Shown piece by piece: positions 7,249-14,614 of a stretch of DNA of 26,425 bases. The notes under the pieces are model-generated. The model worked only from the letters and a program-made list of their open reading frames with translations, did not search any database and was not told the origin of the DNA. Within the stretch, counting starts at the first letter, position 1, and each line of letters opens with the position of its first letter. Source of the stretch: an uncultured Cytophagaceae bacterium (GTDB lineage: Bacteria > Bacteroidota > Bacteroidia > Cytophagales > Spirosomataceae); assembly GCA_938008575.1 (NCBI GenBank), contig CALLKB010000229.1, positions 1 to 26,425 on the forward strand, written 5' to 3'. The translations under genes and the position numbers were made by a program.

Positions 7249-8262
7249 ATGGAAATCGAATTACGCAGTGATACATTTACTTTACCTACACCAGGCATGC
7301 GGGAAGCTATGTTTCAGGCACCGCTTGGGGATGATGTTTTTGGGGAGGACCCAACTGTAAATGCGTTGGAGGAAAAGGTGGCCAAGATGTTTGGCAAAGA
7401 AGCTGCCTTATTTTGCGTTTCAGGAACTCAGAGTAATCAAATTGCCATTTCAGTTCATGTGAGCAAAGGGCAAGAAGTAATTTGCGATGAATTGTCTCAC
7501 ATTTATTTGTACGAAGGTGGAGGAATTATGGCGAATGCGGGAGCTTCTGTAAAATTGCTTAAAGGTGATTTAGGTCGATTAACCGTTCCCCAAATTGCTG
7601 CTTCGATTTCCCCAGATGATATTCATGCATGTGAGAGTCGCCTAATAAGTTTAGAAAATACGGTTAATAAGGGCGGAGGAAGTGTCTACAGTTCAGATGA
7701 CTTGCAAGCGATATCGGATTTTTGTCGGCAAACGCAAATCCCTTTACACCTTGACGGCGCACGTATCTTTAATGCCATGGCTGTGACGGGTCAAACGCCT
7801 TTGCAGTTCGGTGCCTGGTTTGATACCATTTCGATTTGTTTGTCCAAAGGATTAGGTGCCCCCATAGGCTCCGTGTTAATAGGTTCGAAGGATTTTATCA
7901 AAAAAGCGCGCCGAGTTCGTAAGCGTTTAGGAGGCGGTTGGCGCCAAGCCGGTCTATTAGCCGCGGCGGGTATCTATGCTTTGGATCACCAAGTAGAACG
8001 TTTAAAGGAAGATCATGCACGTGCGGCAGCTGTCGCCAAGATTTGTGCGGATTTACCTTGGGTTGATAGCATTTTGCCGGTGGTGACAAATATTGTGATT
8101 GTTCGCTTAAAAGAAGGAATTCAAGCAAATGAGCAGGTGGCTGTTTTGAGGACTAAAGGAATTCGTTGTGCACCTTTCGGGCCGCAATACATCCGATTTG
8201 TGACACATTTGAATTTTGACGATGCGGCAATGGCTGCCTTTGAAACCCAAATTAATCAGTAA
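7249..8262 (+). CDS. ltaE: Low-specificity L-threonine aldolase
   Basis: A 337-residue PLP enzyme of fold type I that cleaves L-threonine or L-allo-threonine to glycine and acetaldehyde. Diagnostic features are RSDTFTLPTPGMREAM at the start, GDDVFGEDPTVNALE (28-42), VSGTQSNQIA (57-66) for phosphate binding, His84 in DELSHIYLYEGGG, HLDGARIFNA with Asp169 and Arg172, and the PLP lysine Lys200 in SICLSKGLGAPIGS. Full length and no signal peptide, so cytosolic. It follows the DUF5916 gene by one base; the 39-base gap to rhaM shows no clear promoter or terminator, so read-through into rhaM is possible. Confidence 0.95.
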   Translation: MEIELRSDTFTLPTPGMREAMFQAPLGDDVFGEDPTVNALEEKVAKMFGKEAALFCVSGTQSNQIAISVHVSKGQEVICDELSHIYLYEGGGIMANAGASVKLLKGDLGRLTVPQIAASISPDDIHACESRLISLENTVNKGGGSVYSSDDLQAISDFCRQTQIPLHLDGARIFNAMAVTGQTPLQFGAWFDTISICLSKGLGAPIGSVLIGSKDFIKKARRVRKRLGGGWRQAGLLAAAGIYALDHQVERLKEDHARAAAVAKICADLPWVDSILPVVTNIVIVRLKEGIQANEQVAVLRTKGIRCAPFGPQYIRFVTHLNFDDAAMAAFETQINQ

Positions 8263-8301
8263 AATTTCTTCGGCTTAGCCTTTATTGGAAAATGATATTC
8301 C

Positions 8302-8616
8302 ATGCAAAGAAAAGCCTTTAAAATGTTCTTGCTTCCGGGTTTCGAAGCGGAATACAAAAAAAGACATGATGAAATTTGGCCTGATTTGGCCAAACTCCTG
8401 AAATCCGTCGGTATTCAGCACTATTCTATTTTCTTGGATGAAAAGACCTTGACGCTTTTTGCCTATTTGGAAGCGCCTGATTTAGCTTTGTTGGACTCCT
8501 TACCTGAGCATCCCGTGATGCAAAAATGGTGGAAATTCATGCGGGATATCATGTTGACGAACCCGGATAATTCACCCGTGGCCATCGACATTCCATCCGT
8601 TTTTTACTTTGATTAA
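8302..8616 (+). CDS. rhaM: L-rhamnose mutarotase
   Basis: A 104-residue protein, exactly the usual size. RhaM interconverts the alpha and beta anomers of L-rhamnose. The active-site residues known from E. coli YiiL are present: Tyr18 and His22 (EYKKRHDEIWP), Tyr41 and the Trp76-Trp77 pair (MQKWWKFM), with the closing NPDNSPV...VFYF motif. No signal peptide, so cytosolic. It heads a three-gene cluster with gaps of one base each: rhaM, GH105, six-hairpin glycosidase-like protein. A rhamnose-handling enzyme next to GH105 points to rhamnogalacturonan I or another rhamnose-uronate glycan. Confidence 0.95.
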   Translation: MQRKAFKMFLLPGFEAEYKKRHDEIWPDLAKLLKSVGIQHYSIFLDEKTLTLFAYLEAPDLALLDSLPEHPVMQKWWKFMRDIMLTNPDNSPVAIDIPSVFYFD

Positions 8617-8617
8617 G

Positions 8618-9730
8618 ATGTACAAAAAACTCTTTATATTGATTTTATTGCCTCTAGGCATGGTGTTTGCCAAACCGAGTAAAAAGGAGGTCTTGCAAAA
8701 GATGCATTTGGCGAATCGTTATTTCCAACAAAAATGGCCGAATGTGGGACAGCCCATCGTGAGTCCCGATAAGACCCGACCATCCAATATTTGGACGCGC
8801 GCGGTGTATTATGAAGGATTGATGGAGCTATATAAATTGGACCCTAAAGCTTCCGACTTGAAATACATGGTCGACTGGGGGAATTTTCATCAGTGGAGTT
8901 TACGCAATGGCGCTAAAACGCGGAATGCGGACGATCAAGCTTGTGGCCAAGTGTATATGGACTTGTTCTTGATGCAACGTGATTCAACTCGTATCAAGCC
9001 GATCAAAGAGAATATTGATAACATGGTGGCAACGACAAAAGCAGACGATTGGTCATGGATTGATTGTTTACAAATGAGTATGCCTGTTTACACAAGATTA
9101 GGGGTGATTTACAATGATCCGCGCTACTTCCAAAAGATGTATGATTTGTATGCCTACACCAAATACAAACATGGCGGCAAGGGTTTATATAATCCTGAGG
9201 AGAAATTGTGGTGGCGCGATAAAGACTTTGTTCCGCCTTATAAGGAACCCAATGGGGCTAATTGTTATTGGTCCAGAGGAAGTGCTTGGGTCTATGCGGC
9301 ATTGGTACGAACCCTGGATTTATTGCCACAAAATGATCCACATCGGGCGGAATATTTAGCTGATTTTATCGCACTTTCGCAAGCCTTGCCTGCTTTGCAA
9401 CGTCAAGATGGATTTTGGAATGTGAGTTTGAAGGATCCTACAGATTTCGGCGGTCCAGAATTAACGGGTACTTCTTTGTTTGTTTATGGAATGGCATGGG
9501 GCGTTAGAAAGGGGATACTTCCGGCTCAAAAATATCAAGCAGTCATTGATAAAGCTTGGAAAGGAATGTCAACCAGTGTGCATCCGAGTGGGTTTTTAGG
9601 GTATGTACAAGGGACAGGAAAAGAGCCTAAAGATTCCCAACCGGTGACTTTTGATCATGTGCCCAATTTCGAGGATTTTGGTTTAGGTTGTTTTCTGTTG
9701 GCAGGATCTGAGTTAATCCGCGCGAAATAA
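8618..9730 (+). CDS. GH105 family glycoside hydrolase (second copy)
   Basis: A 370-residue protein from ATG 8618, which is followed at once by a signal peptide (MYKKLFILILLPLGMVFA); an upstream in-frame TTG at 8609 inside rhaM is disfavoured. Family features: NIWTRAVYYEGLMELY (about 50-65), DDQACGQVYMDLF (about 107-119), DDWSWIDCLQMSMPVYTRLG with a likely catalytic Asp near residue 147, YWSRGSAWVYAALVRTL (about 208-224), and LTGTSLFVYGMAWGVRKG near 285. This fits periplasmic unsaturated rhamnogalacturonyl hydrolases. It is clearly different in sequence from the GH105 at the left edge, so the two probably act on different oligosaccharides. One base separates it from rhaM upstream and from the next gene. 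Confidence 0.9.
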   Translation: MYKKLFILILLPLGMVFAKPSKKEVLQKMHLANRYFQQKWPNVGQPIVSPDKTRPSNIWTRAVYYEGLMELYKLDPKASDLKYMVDWGNFHQWSLRNGAKTRNADDQACGQVYMDLFLMQRDSTRIKPIKENIDNMVATTKADDWSWIDCLQMSMPVYTRLGVIYNDPRYFQKMYDLYAYTKYKHGGKGLYNPEEKLWWRDKDFVPPYKEPNGANCYWSRGSAWVYAALVRTLDLLPQNDPHRAEYLADFIALSQALPALQRQDGFWNVSLKDPTDFGGPELTGTSLFVYGMAWGVRKGILPAQKYQAVIDKAWKGMSTSVHPSGFLGYVQGTGKEPKDSQPVTFDHVPNFEDFGLGCFLLAGSELIRAK

Positions 9731-9731
9731 G

Positions 9732-11813
9732 ATGCGATGGCTGCCACTCATTCTCCTTTCTTTTGCTTGTTTTGGGCAGAAGATCGACCGACGAAAAGTG
9801 GTGGAGCGGCATGTGGTTCATTTAAATTCTTCTGATACTTTAGCGTCATTATCCGTTGGTAATGGATCTTTTGCATTTACGGTGGATATCACGGGTTTGC
9901 AATCTTTTCCTACAGCGTATGCCAAAGGAATTCCATTAGGAACGCAAAGTACTTGGGGCTGGCATGCTTTTCCCAATACATCACATTTTAAGCGATCAGA
10001 GACCTATCGAAATGCCTTATATGCAGGCAGAAATGTATCCTATGCTTTGCAGGGGCATCAAAATGCTCGTAAAGATTCTGCAACAGAATATTTTCGGCAA
10101 AATCCACATCGTGTTCATTTGGGTCATGTCGGTTTTCGCATATTTTCAAAAGCAGGAAAGCTACTCGGATTAAAAGATTTACAAGGTATTTCACAGCAAT
10201 TGAATCCCTATACAGGTGAAATTTTGTCTCATTTTGAGGTGGAAGGTGTACCTGTGGATGTCATTACATTTTCATCTCAAAATGCCGACGATGTACATGT
10301 ACGAGTGAAATCAAGTTTGTTGGCCTCAGGACAATTACGCTTTTACCTAGATTTTCCATTTCCAAGCCAACAATTTTTAGATGAAGGTGTTCAATATCAA
10401 GCGGCAGGTCATGCGAGTCAAATACATAGATTAAATTCCAATCAATATGCTTTTAAGCATGTCTTAGATAAACTAACTTATTCAACGTATATCCGATCAA
10501 ATGTTGGTTTGAAAGCAGCTAGGATTTCACCGCATTATTTTGAAGTTGTTTCAAATGCACAAAATGAAGTTGATTTACAAGTAGGCTTTGGTCAAAATAC
10601 ATCTGTCAGTTTTGCGCAGGCTCGTGAAACAAATCGTAAGGCCTATGTTAATTATTGGAATTCAGGTGGTATGATTGATTTTGGAAATGTGAAAGATCCC
10701 CGCGCGAAGGAATTAGAGCGTCGGATGATCTTATCCATGTATTTGACTAAGATTCAATCGACCGACACGGAACCGCCTCAAGAGACAGGTTTGACTTATA
10801 ATTCTTGGTACGGCCGACCGCATTTGGAAATGACTTGGTGGCATGTGATGCATTTTGGTTATTGGGGAAAGGCTGATTTATTGGCGAAATCTTTGCCATG
10901 GTATATGAAGAATTTTAAGGAGGCTAAGGCTTTAGCTCGCCGACAGGGTTTTTCGGGAGTTCGTTGGCAGAAAATGACAGATCCAGATGGGGGAGAGTCA
11001 CCTTCGTCGGTGGGTTCGTTTTTATTGTGGCAGCAACCGCATATAATTGATATGTTGGATTTAATCGCAAAAGATAAACCATTGGCTTTTCAGAAACGGT
11101 ATTTCAAATTAGTGAATGAAACGGCCCAAGGCATGTATGCATTGTTGGTTTGGAATAAGGGAAATCAGGAATATCAATTAGGACCAGGTTTTATTCCCGC
11201 GCAAGAATCATTGCCTTATGCAAGCACGTATAATGCACCTTTGGAATTGGCTTCTTGGTATCAAGGCTTGAAAAAGGCCCAAGCTTGGAGGCTACGTTTG
11301 GGATTAAAGGCAGATAAGAATTGGGATCATGTTTTAGCGCACTTTCCTGCATTGCCAGAACAGGATGGTATTTATCAAGCCGCAGCAGGAATAGGTGATG
11401 GTTTTCAGAATCCACGTTTTGTATCGGATCATCCGGCTGTTTTAGGTGCTATGGGGATGCTTGAACCCTTGCCAACAACAGATACATTAAAAATGCGAAA
11501 TACTCTGGCCAAAGTATTGAAAACTTGGAATTGGCCAAGTACTTGGGGCTGGGATTATCCCTTGATGGCGATGTCGGCGATTCGTTTGAAGGATGCCGAC
11601 TTGGCCATTAATTTATTGCTCGCGCCACAAGAAAAGAATACGTATTTAGTGAATGGCCATAATTATCAGGATAAGCGTCTTCGCTTGTATTTGCCTGGAA
11701 ATGGGGGGGTGTTGACAAGTTTAGCTTTCTTAGCTCGAGGTCAAATGGGTGATAATCAATTTGTTGGCTTTCCTGTCACTTGGCCAGTTCGACTCGAGGG
11801 TTTTGGCAAATAA
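9732..11813 (+). CDS. Six-hairpin glycosidase-like protein (GH65-like)
   Basis: A 693-residue protein with a short signal peptide (MRWLPLILLSFACFGQ), so exported. The N-terminal half (LSVGNGSFAFTVDITGLQSF, STWGWHAFPN, YLDFPFPSQQF) looks like the beta-sandwich that precedes (alpha/alpha)6 barrels. The barrel begins near residue 325 and holds ETGLTYNSWYGRPHLEMTWWH (about 348-368), which resembles the substrate-binding and acid region of GH65-type and related six-hairpin enzymes; later landmarks are MTDPDGGESPSSVG near 415 and STWGWDYPLMAMSAIRLKDA near 600. I cannot name a CAZy family. Its place as third gene after rhaM and GH105 suggests a glycosidase removing rhamnose or another sugar from a pectic side chain; this is inference. 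The motif STWGW occurs twice, far apart. Confidence 0.8.
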   Translation: MRWLPLILLSFACFGQKIDRRKVVERHVVHLNSSDTLASLSVGNGSFAFTVDITGLQSFPTAYAKGIPLGTQSTWGWHAFPNTSHFKRSETYRNALYAGRNVSYALQGHQNARKDSATEYFRQNPHRVHLGHVGFRIFSKAGKLLGLKDLQGISQQLNPYTGEILSHFEVEGVPVDVITFSSQNADDVHVRVKSSLLASGQLRFYLDFPFPSQQFLDEGVQYQAAGHASQIHRLNSNQYAFKHVLDKLTYSTYIRSNVGLKAARISPHYFEVVSNAQNEVDLQVGFGQNTSVSFAQARETNRKAYVNYWNSGGMIDFGNVKDPRAKELERRMILSMYLTKIQSTDTEPPQETGLTYNSWYGRPHLEMTWWHVMHFGYWGKADLLAKSLPWYMKNFKEAKALARRQGFSGVRWQKMTDPDGGESPSSVGSFLLWQQPHIIDMLDLIAKDKPLAFQKRYFKLVNETAQGMYALLVWNKGNQEYQLGPGFIPAQESLPYASTYNAPLELASWYQGLKKAQAWRLRLGLKADKNWDHVLAHFPALPEQDGIYQAAAGIGDGFQNPRFVSDHPAVLGAMGMLEPLPTTDTLKMRNTLAKVLKTWNWPSTWGWDYPLMAMSAIRLKDADLAINLLLAPQEKNTYLVNGHNYQDKRLRLYLPGNGGVLTSLAFLARGQMGDNQFVGFPVTWPVRLEGFGK

Positions 11814-11821
11814 TTGGATAT

Positions 11822-11856
11822 TTTGTAGTTAAAGTAGAACTTATATTCTAATTTCG
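11822..11856 (+). promoter_or_regulatory. Candidate promoter of the small membrane protein
   Basis: TTTG at 11822-11825, a 23-base spacer and TAATTTCG at 11849-11856, one mismatch from TAnnTTTG. The ATG follows 22 bases later at 11879. Spacing is at the upper limit. Confidence 0.35.
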
Positions 11857-11878
11857 CCGATAACTAACATTAATTCAC

Positions 11879-12427
11879 ATGAAAAAGAATTTACTAGGAG
11901 CTTTTGTGGGTGGTTTGATTCTGTTCGTTTGGCAGGCATTGTCCCACATGGCATTTAATTTACACGAGCCAAATCAGAAATATTCTGCAGGCCAAGATTC
12001 TGTTTTGGCAGCCCTTAAAACACATATTAAGGAGCCAGGTGGGTATATATTACCTCGGATGCAAGATGAATTATCCATGGATCAAATGGAGACTTTTACA
12101 AAGTCGATTCAAGGTAAACCCTGGGCAATGGTGCGATATTATCAAGCCTATGAAGTGGATATGAATTCCAATATGATTCGTGGCTTGGCTGTAAATATTT
12201 TGTTGGCATTCTTATTGATTTGGATTATCAATCGACTGAAGGTGCCAAGTAAACAAACGATTTTAAGTTTAAGCATTGTGGTTGGATTTATCGCATTCAG
12301 CAACATTTCCTATACGGAACACATTTGGTATCCTGTTTTTGATTTGCGCGCACAATTGATTGATGCGATTGTGGGTTGGGGACTTACCGGAATATGGCTC
12401 GGCTATTGGATGACCAAACGAAATTAA
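11879..12427 (+). CDS. Uncharacterised inner-membrane protein
   Basis: A 182-residue protein I cannot assign to a named family. One hydrophobic segment lies at residues 5-23 (LLGAFVGGLILFVWQALSH); a soluble stretch of about 75 residues follows, probably periplasmic. Three more hydrophobic segments come after (about 101-117 VNILLAFLLIWIINRL, about 127-145, and about 158-176 IDAIVGWGLTGIWLGYW). The protein ends with KRN and is followed within 4 bases by a strong terminator, so it seems to be a single-gene transcript with its own promoter. It is separated by 65 bases from the glycosidase gene and shows no clear link to carbohydrate use. Confidence 0.75.
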   Translation: MKKNLLGAFVGGLILFVWQALSHMAFNLHEPNQKYSAGQDSVLAALKTHIKEPGGYILPRMQDELSMDQMETFTKSIQGKPWAMVRYYQAYEVDMNSNMIRGLAVNILLAFLLIWIINRLKVPSKQTILSLSIVVGFIAFSNISYTEHIWYPVFDLRAQLIDAIVGWGLTGIWLGYWMTKRN

Positions 12428-12430
12428 ATT

Positions 12431-12461
12431 AAAAAAAGCCCCTGACATTGGGGCTTTTTTT
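12431..12461. terminator. Bidirectional Rho-independent terminator
   Basis: GCCCC (12438-12442) pairs with GGGGC (12450-12454) around a 7-base loop, flanked by seven A on the left and seven T on the right. It can end the plus-strand membrane-protein transcript and, read on the minus strand, the tmRNA transcript, whose mature 3' end is only 2 bases away. Confidence 0.92.
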
Positions 12462-12462
12462 G

Positions 12463-12829
12463 TGGAATCGGAGGGATTCGAACCCTCGTCCAAACCTAGA
12501 AACCTGAAGCTTTCTACACGTTTAGATTTGATCAATTTTCGATGCCCAACAGGTTCAGATCAGACCTTATTGAACACTTATCCGCTGGATACTAATGAAC
12601 GCTTAGCGAAATCGCATTCATCGACTCTGCATGGTCGACGCTCCAGATTCCCTAGCGGCAGAGTTTGGCCGGGGTGGAACGATGGCAATTGGTTAGTCTA
12701 TCAGACTAAGCAGCCATGGCATACGAAGTATTGCCAGCTATAATTCGAAGGTTTTTTTAACAGGAAATGCCTCCAACTCCCGACGTGCTTACAACCGATC
12801 TACTTAAGCTGTCAAAACCGGTCGATCCC
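12463..12829 (-). ncRNA. ssrA: tmRNA (transfer-messenger RNA)
   Basis: Read on the minus strand, the 5' end GGGATCG pairs with CGATTCC at the 3' end in a 7-bp acceptor stem with one G-T pair, and the T arm GAGGGTTCGAATCCCTC is intact. The 5' region has the conserved GGTTTTGACAGC. The tag frame is plus positions 12706-12735, read in reverse: GGC AAT ACT TCG TAT GCC ATG GCT GCT then TAG, giving GNTSYAMAA. If the preceding GCT is the resume codon the tag gains an N-terminal Ala. The AMAA-type end is recognised by ClpXP-type proteolysis. CCA is not encoded. Length is about 367 bases. tmRNA rescues stalled ribosomes with SmpB, which is not in this window. Confidence 0.95.
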
Positions 12830-12838
12830 ATTGAATTG

Positions 12839-12846
12839 CAAAGATA
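12839..12846 (-). promoter_or_regulatory. -7 element of the ssrA promoter
   Basis: The minus-strand sequence TATCTTTG matches TAnnTTTG and lies 10 bases upstream of the mature tmRNA 5' end, the right distance for a start close to it. The -33 element would fall inside the end of the lrp-type gene; no clear TTG is seen there. Confidence 0.5.
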
Positions 12847-12850
12847 CAAA

Positions 12851-13324
12851 TTAAATTAACGGTAATGCGGTCGTCGACTTAATTTCATCCATGACAAATA
12901 AACTACTGATGTGTGCTACTGATGGCAAAACCGCTAATTTTTCTTGGTAAAAACGGTTATAACTTTCCACATCAGCACTTAGAACATTTAAATAATAATC
13001 AAAGTTCCCAGAAACCAAATGGCAGGAAATAACCTCAGGAAAGGCCTTAATGGCTGCTTCAAATTCACTAAAGTTCTGACTCGTTTGTTTTTCTAAGGTT
13101 ACCTGGCAATGAACGAGTAAACCCAAATTAAGCTTTTTGCGATTTAATAATCCCACGTATCCTTTGATGTATCCGTCTGATTCTAAGCGTTTTACTCGAT
13201 CGTGTGTCGGACTTAAAGAAAGGTTTACCTGTTCAGCAATTTCTTTGAGCGTTTTTTGGCTATTTTCTTGAATTATTTTTAATATTTTAATATCAAGATC
13301 ATCCAGTTGTTGATTTTTTGCCAT
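12851..13324 (-). CDS. Lrp/AsnC family transcriptional regulator
   Basis: A 157-residue protein of normal length. Residues about 7-65 form the winged helix-turn-helix (LDDLDIKILKIIQENSQKT, EIAEQVNLSLSPTHDRVKRLE, GYIKGYVGLL); residues about 70-150 form the RAM ligand-binding/oligomerisation domain with EVISCHLVSGNFDYYLNV. It is divergent from alanine dehydrogenase across a 204-base gap, a common arrangement in which an Lrp-type protein senses alanine or another amino acid and controls ald. Repeated AGTAA half-sites 18-44 bases upstream of its own start suggest autoregulation and control of ald. The regulator-target link is inferred from position. Confidence 0.93.
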   Translation of the reverse strand: MAKNQQLDDLDIKILKIIQENSQKTLKEIAEQVNLSLSPTHDRVKRLESDGYIKGYVGLLNRKKLNLGLLVHCQVTLEKQTSQNFSEFEAAIKAFPEVISCHLVSGNFDYYLNVLSADVESYNRFYQEKLAVLPSVAHISSLFVMDEIKSTTALPLI

Positions 13325-13341
13325 AAAGTTTTCGGTTTATC

Positions 13342-13368
13342 AGTAATAAATTACTAAGTAAAAGTAAT
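13342..13368. promoter_or_regulatory. Cluster of AGTAA half-sites, candidate Lrp operator
   Basis: AGTAAT (13342-13347) and ATTACT (13350-13355) form a perfect inverted repeat with a 2-base spacer. TTACT (13351-13355) and AGTAA (13357-13361) form a second one, and a further AGTAAT lies at 13363-13368. Half-sites on one helical face in the lrp/ald gap fit an Lrp/AsnC octamer binding site. Confidence 0.5.
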
Positions 13369-13445
13369 ATTTTTTGTGTTATTATTTTTTGTCCGTATTA
13401 ATTTCTTATTTATTGGTTAATGTCCAAAATATTTGTTGCTTGTGC

Positions 13446-13453
13446 TATATTTG
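13446..13453 (+). promoter_or_regulatory. -7 element of the ald promoter
   Basis: TATATTTG matches TAnnTTTG exactly. It would start transcription near 13460, giving a leader of about 70 bases before the ald ATG that includes the hairpin at 13479-13516. No TTG at standard spacing was found; TTTG at 13432-13435 is too close, which would fit an activator-dependent promoter. Confidence 0.45.
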
Positions 13454-13478
13454 TATCGTATTATACTTCATCAAAGGT

Positions 13479-13516
13479 AACGGCCAGCGGATTCTTCTGT
13501 TGGCCGTTCTTTTTTT
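13479..13516 (+). terminator. Terminator-like hairpin in the ald leader
   Basis: AACGGCCA (13479-13486) pairs perfectly with TGGCCGTT (13501-13508), possibly extended inside by G-T and C-G pairs. After one C, seven T follow (13510-13516). It has the form of an intrinsic terminator but lies between the predicted ald start site and the ald ATG at 13529, with no other gene it could obviously serve. Confidence 0.7.
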
Positions 13517-13528
13517 AATCAACATCCT

Positions 13529-14614
13529 ATGAATATTGCAGTCCCAAAAGAAATTAAGATTCAAGAGTTTCGCGTAGGTTTAACACCTGCCGGTGCACAA
13601 AGTTTAGTCCAAGCTGGACATTCTGTTTTTGTGGAAACCCAAGCTGGTTTAGGTTCAGGATTTGCTGACGAAGCATACGTTCAAGTAGGTGCAAAAATTT
13701 TACCAACGGCCGCTGCCATCTATGCGATAGCGGATATGATTATTAAAGTAAAAGAGCCGCTTGCTGCTGAATTCCCTTTAATTAAATCTGGTCAGATCTT
13801 ATTTACCTATTTCCACTTCGCGGCCTCTCGTGAACTTACGGAAGCAATGATCCAATCAAAAGCAATTTGTATTGCCTATGAGACAGTTGAGCTAGCGGAC
13901 CGAAGCCTTCCATTATTAACACCCATGTCGGAAGTCGCAGGTCGGATGGCCATTCAAGTAGGAGCCTATTTTTTAGGAAAACCGCAAGGTGGCAAGGGGA
14001 AAATGTTGGGTGGTGTTCCCGGAGTTAAGCCTGCAAATGTGTTGATTTTAGGTGGTGGTGTCGTAGGTACGCAAGCTGCAAAAATGGCTGCAGGATTAGG
14101 CGCAAATGTGACGATCATGGATACTAATTTGGCTCGTTTACGTTATTTGAGCGATGTCATGCCAGCGAATGTTGCAACCCAATATTCTACGGAATTCGCC
14201 ATTCAAGAGCATTTACCACAAGTGGATTTAGTGATTGGTGCAGTTTTATTACATGGCGCTAAAGCTCCACATCTCATCAAAAAAAGTGATTTGTCACGTA
14301 TGCAGCCTGGAACTGTTTTGGTGGATGTAGCTGTGGATCAAGGAGGTTGTATTGAAACATGCCAACCAACTACGCATGAAAATCCGGTTTATTTGGTTGA
14401 TGGGATTCAACATTATTGTGTAGCGAATATGCCAGGAGCCGTTCCTCAAACCTCTACGCAAGCTTTAACGCAAGCAACCTTGCCATATGCCTTATTGATT
14501 GCCAATGAAGGCTGGGAAAATGCTTGTAACAAAAATGAGGCCCTGAATAAAGGCCTCACAATGAAAAATGGTCAATTATTTGATTCGGGTTTAAAATCCC
14601 TTTTTAACTTATAA
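13529..14614 (+). CDS. ald: Alanine dehydrogenase
   Basis: A 361-residue NAD-dependent enzyme that interconverts L-alanine and pyruvate plus ammonia in the cytosol. Visible features: MNIAVPKEIKIQEFRVGLTP at the start, Lys75 (IIKVKEP) and His96 (FTYFHFAAS) matching the substrate-binding and catalytic residues of the family, ETVE near residue 114, SEVAGRMA near 134, the GGGVVG NAD motif near 174, and VDVAVDQGG with the catalytic Asp near 270. The C-terminus (NEALNKGLTMKNGQLF) is a little divergent; its codons contain the inverted repeat that probably ends the opposing efflux operon. The stop overlaps the convergent TolC-like stop by 6 bases. Probably controlled by the divergent Lrp-type gene. 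Confidence 0.95.
   Translation: MNIAVPKEIKIQEFRVGLTPAGAQSLVQAGHSVFVETQAGLGSGFADEAYVQVGAKILPTAAAIYAIADMIIKVKEPLAAEFPLIKSGQILFTYFHFAASRELTEAMIQSKAICIAYETVELADRSLPLLTPMSEVAGRMAIQVGAYFLGKPQGGKGKMLGGVPGVKPANVLILGGGVVGTQAAKMAAGLGANVTIMDTNLARLRYLSDVMPANVATQYSTEFAIQEHLPQVDLVIGAVLLHGAKAPHLIKKSDLSRMQPGTVLVDVAVDQGGCIETCQPTTHENPVYLVDGIQHYCVANMPGAVPQTSTQALTQATLPYALLIANEGWENACNKNEALNKGLTMKNGQLFDSGLKSLFNL
14531..14558 (-). terminator. Terminator of the efflux operon, inside ald
   Basis: Read on the minus strand, TGAGGCC and GGCCTCA (plus 14552-14558 and 14536-14542) form a 7-bp stem around a 9-base loop, followed by five T (plus 14531-14535). It lies 50-80 bases past the TolC-like stop codon and within codons of ald. 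On the plus strand no T run follows it, so it should act in one direction only. Confidence 0.6.

Noticed and set aside
8609..8617. Upstream TTG start for the second GH105 gene
   Set aside because: It lies inside rhaM; ATG 8618 places the signal peptide at the very N-terminus and gives the same one-base spacing as the neighbours.
9945..11552. A 16-base identical repeat, AAGTACTTGGGGCTGG, twice in the 693-residue gene
   Set aside because: Both copies encode the same short motif STWGW in frame within one gene; most simply a coincidence of shared residues and codons, not a mobile or recombination repeat.
12269..12743. Open frames on both strands across 12269-12743 (88 and 93 codons)
   Set aside because: They lie over the end of the membrane-protein gene, the terminator and the tmRNA; the open frame in this region is a by-product of tmRNA sequence and no protein family is visible.
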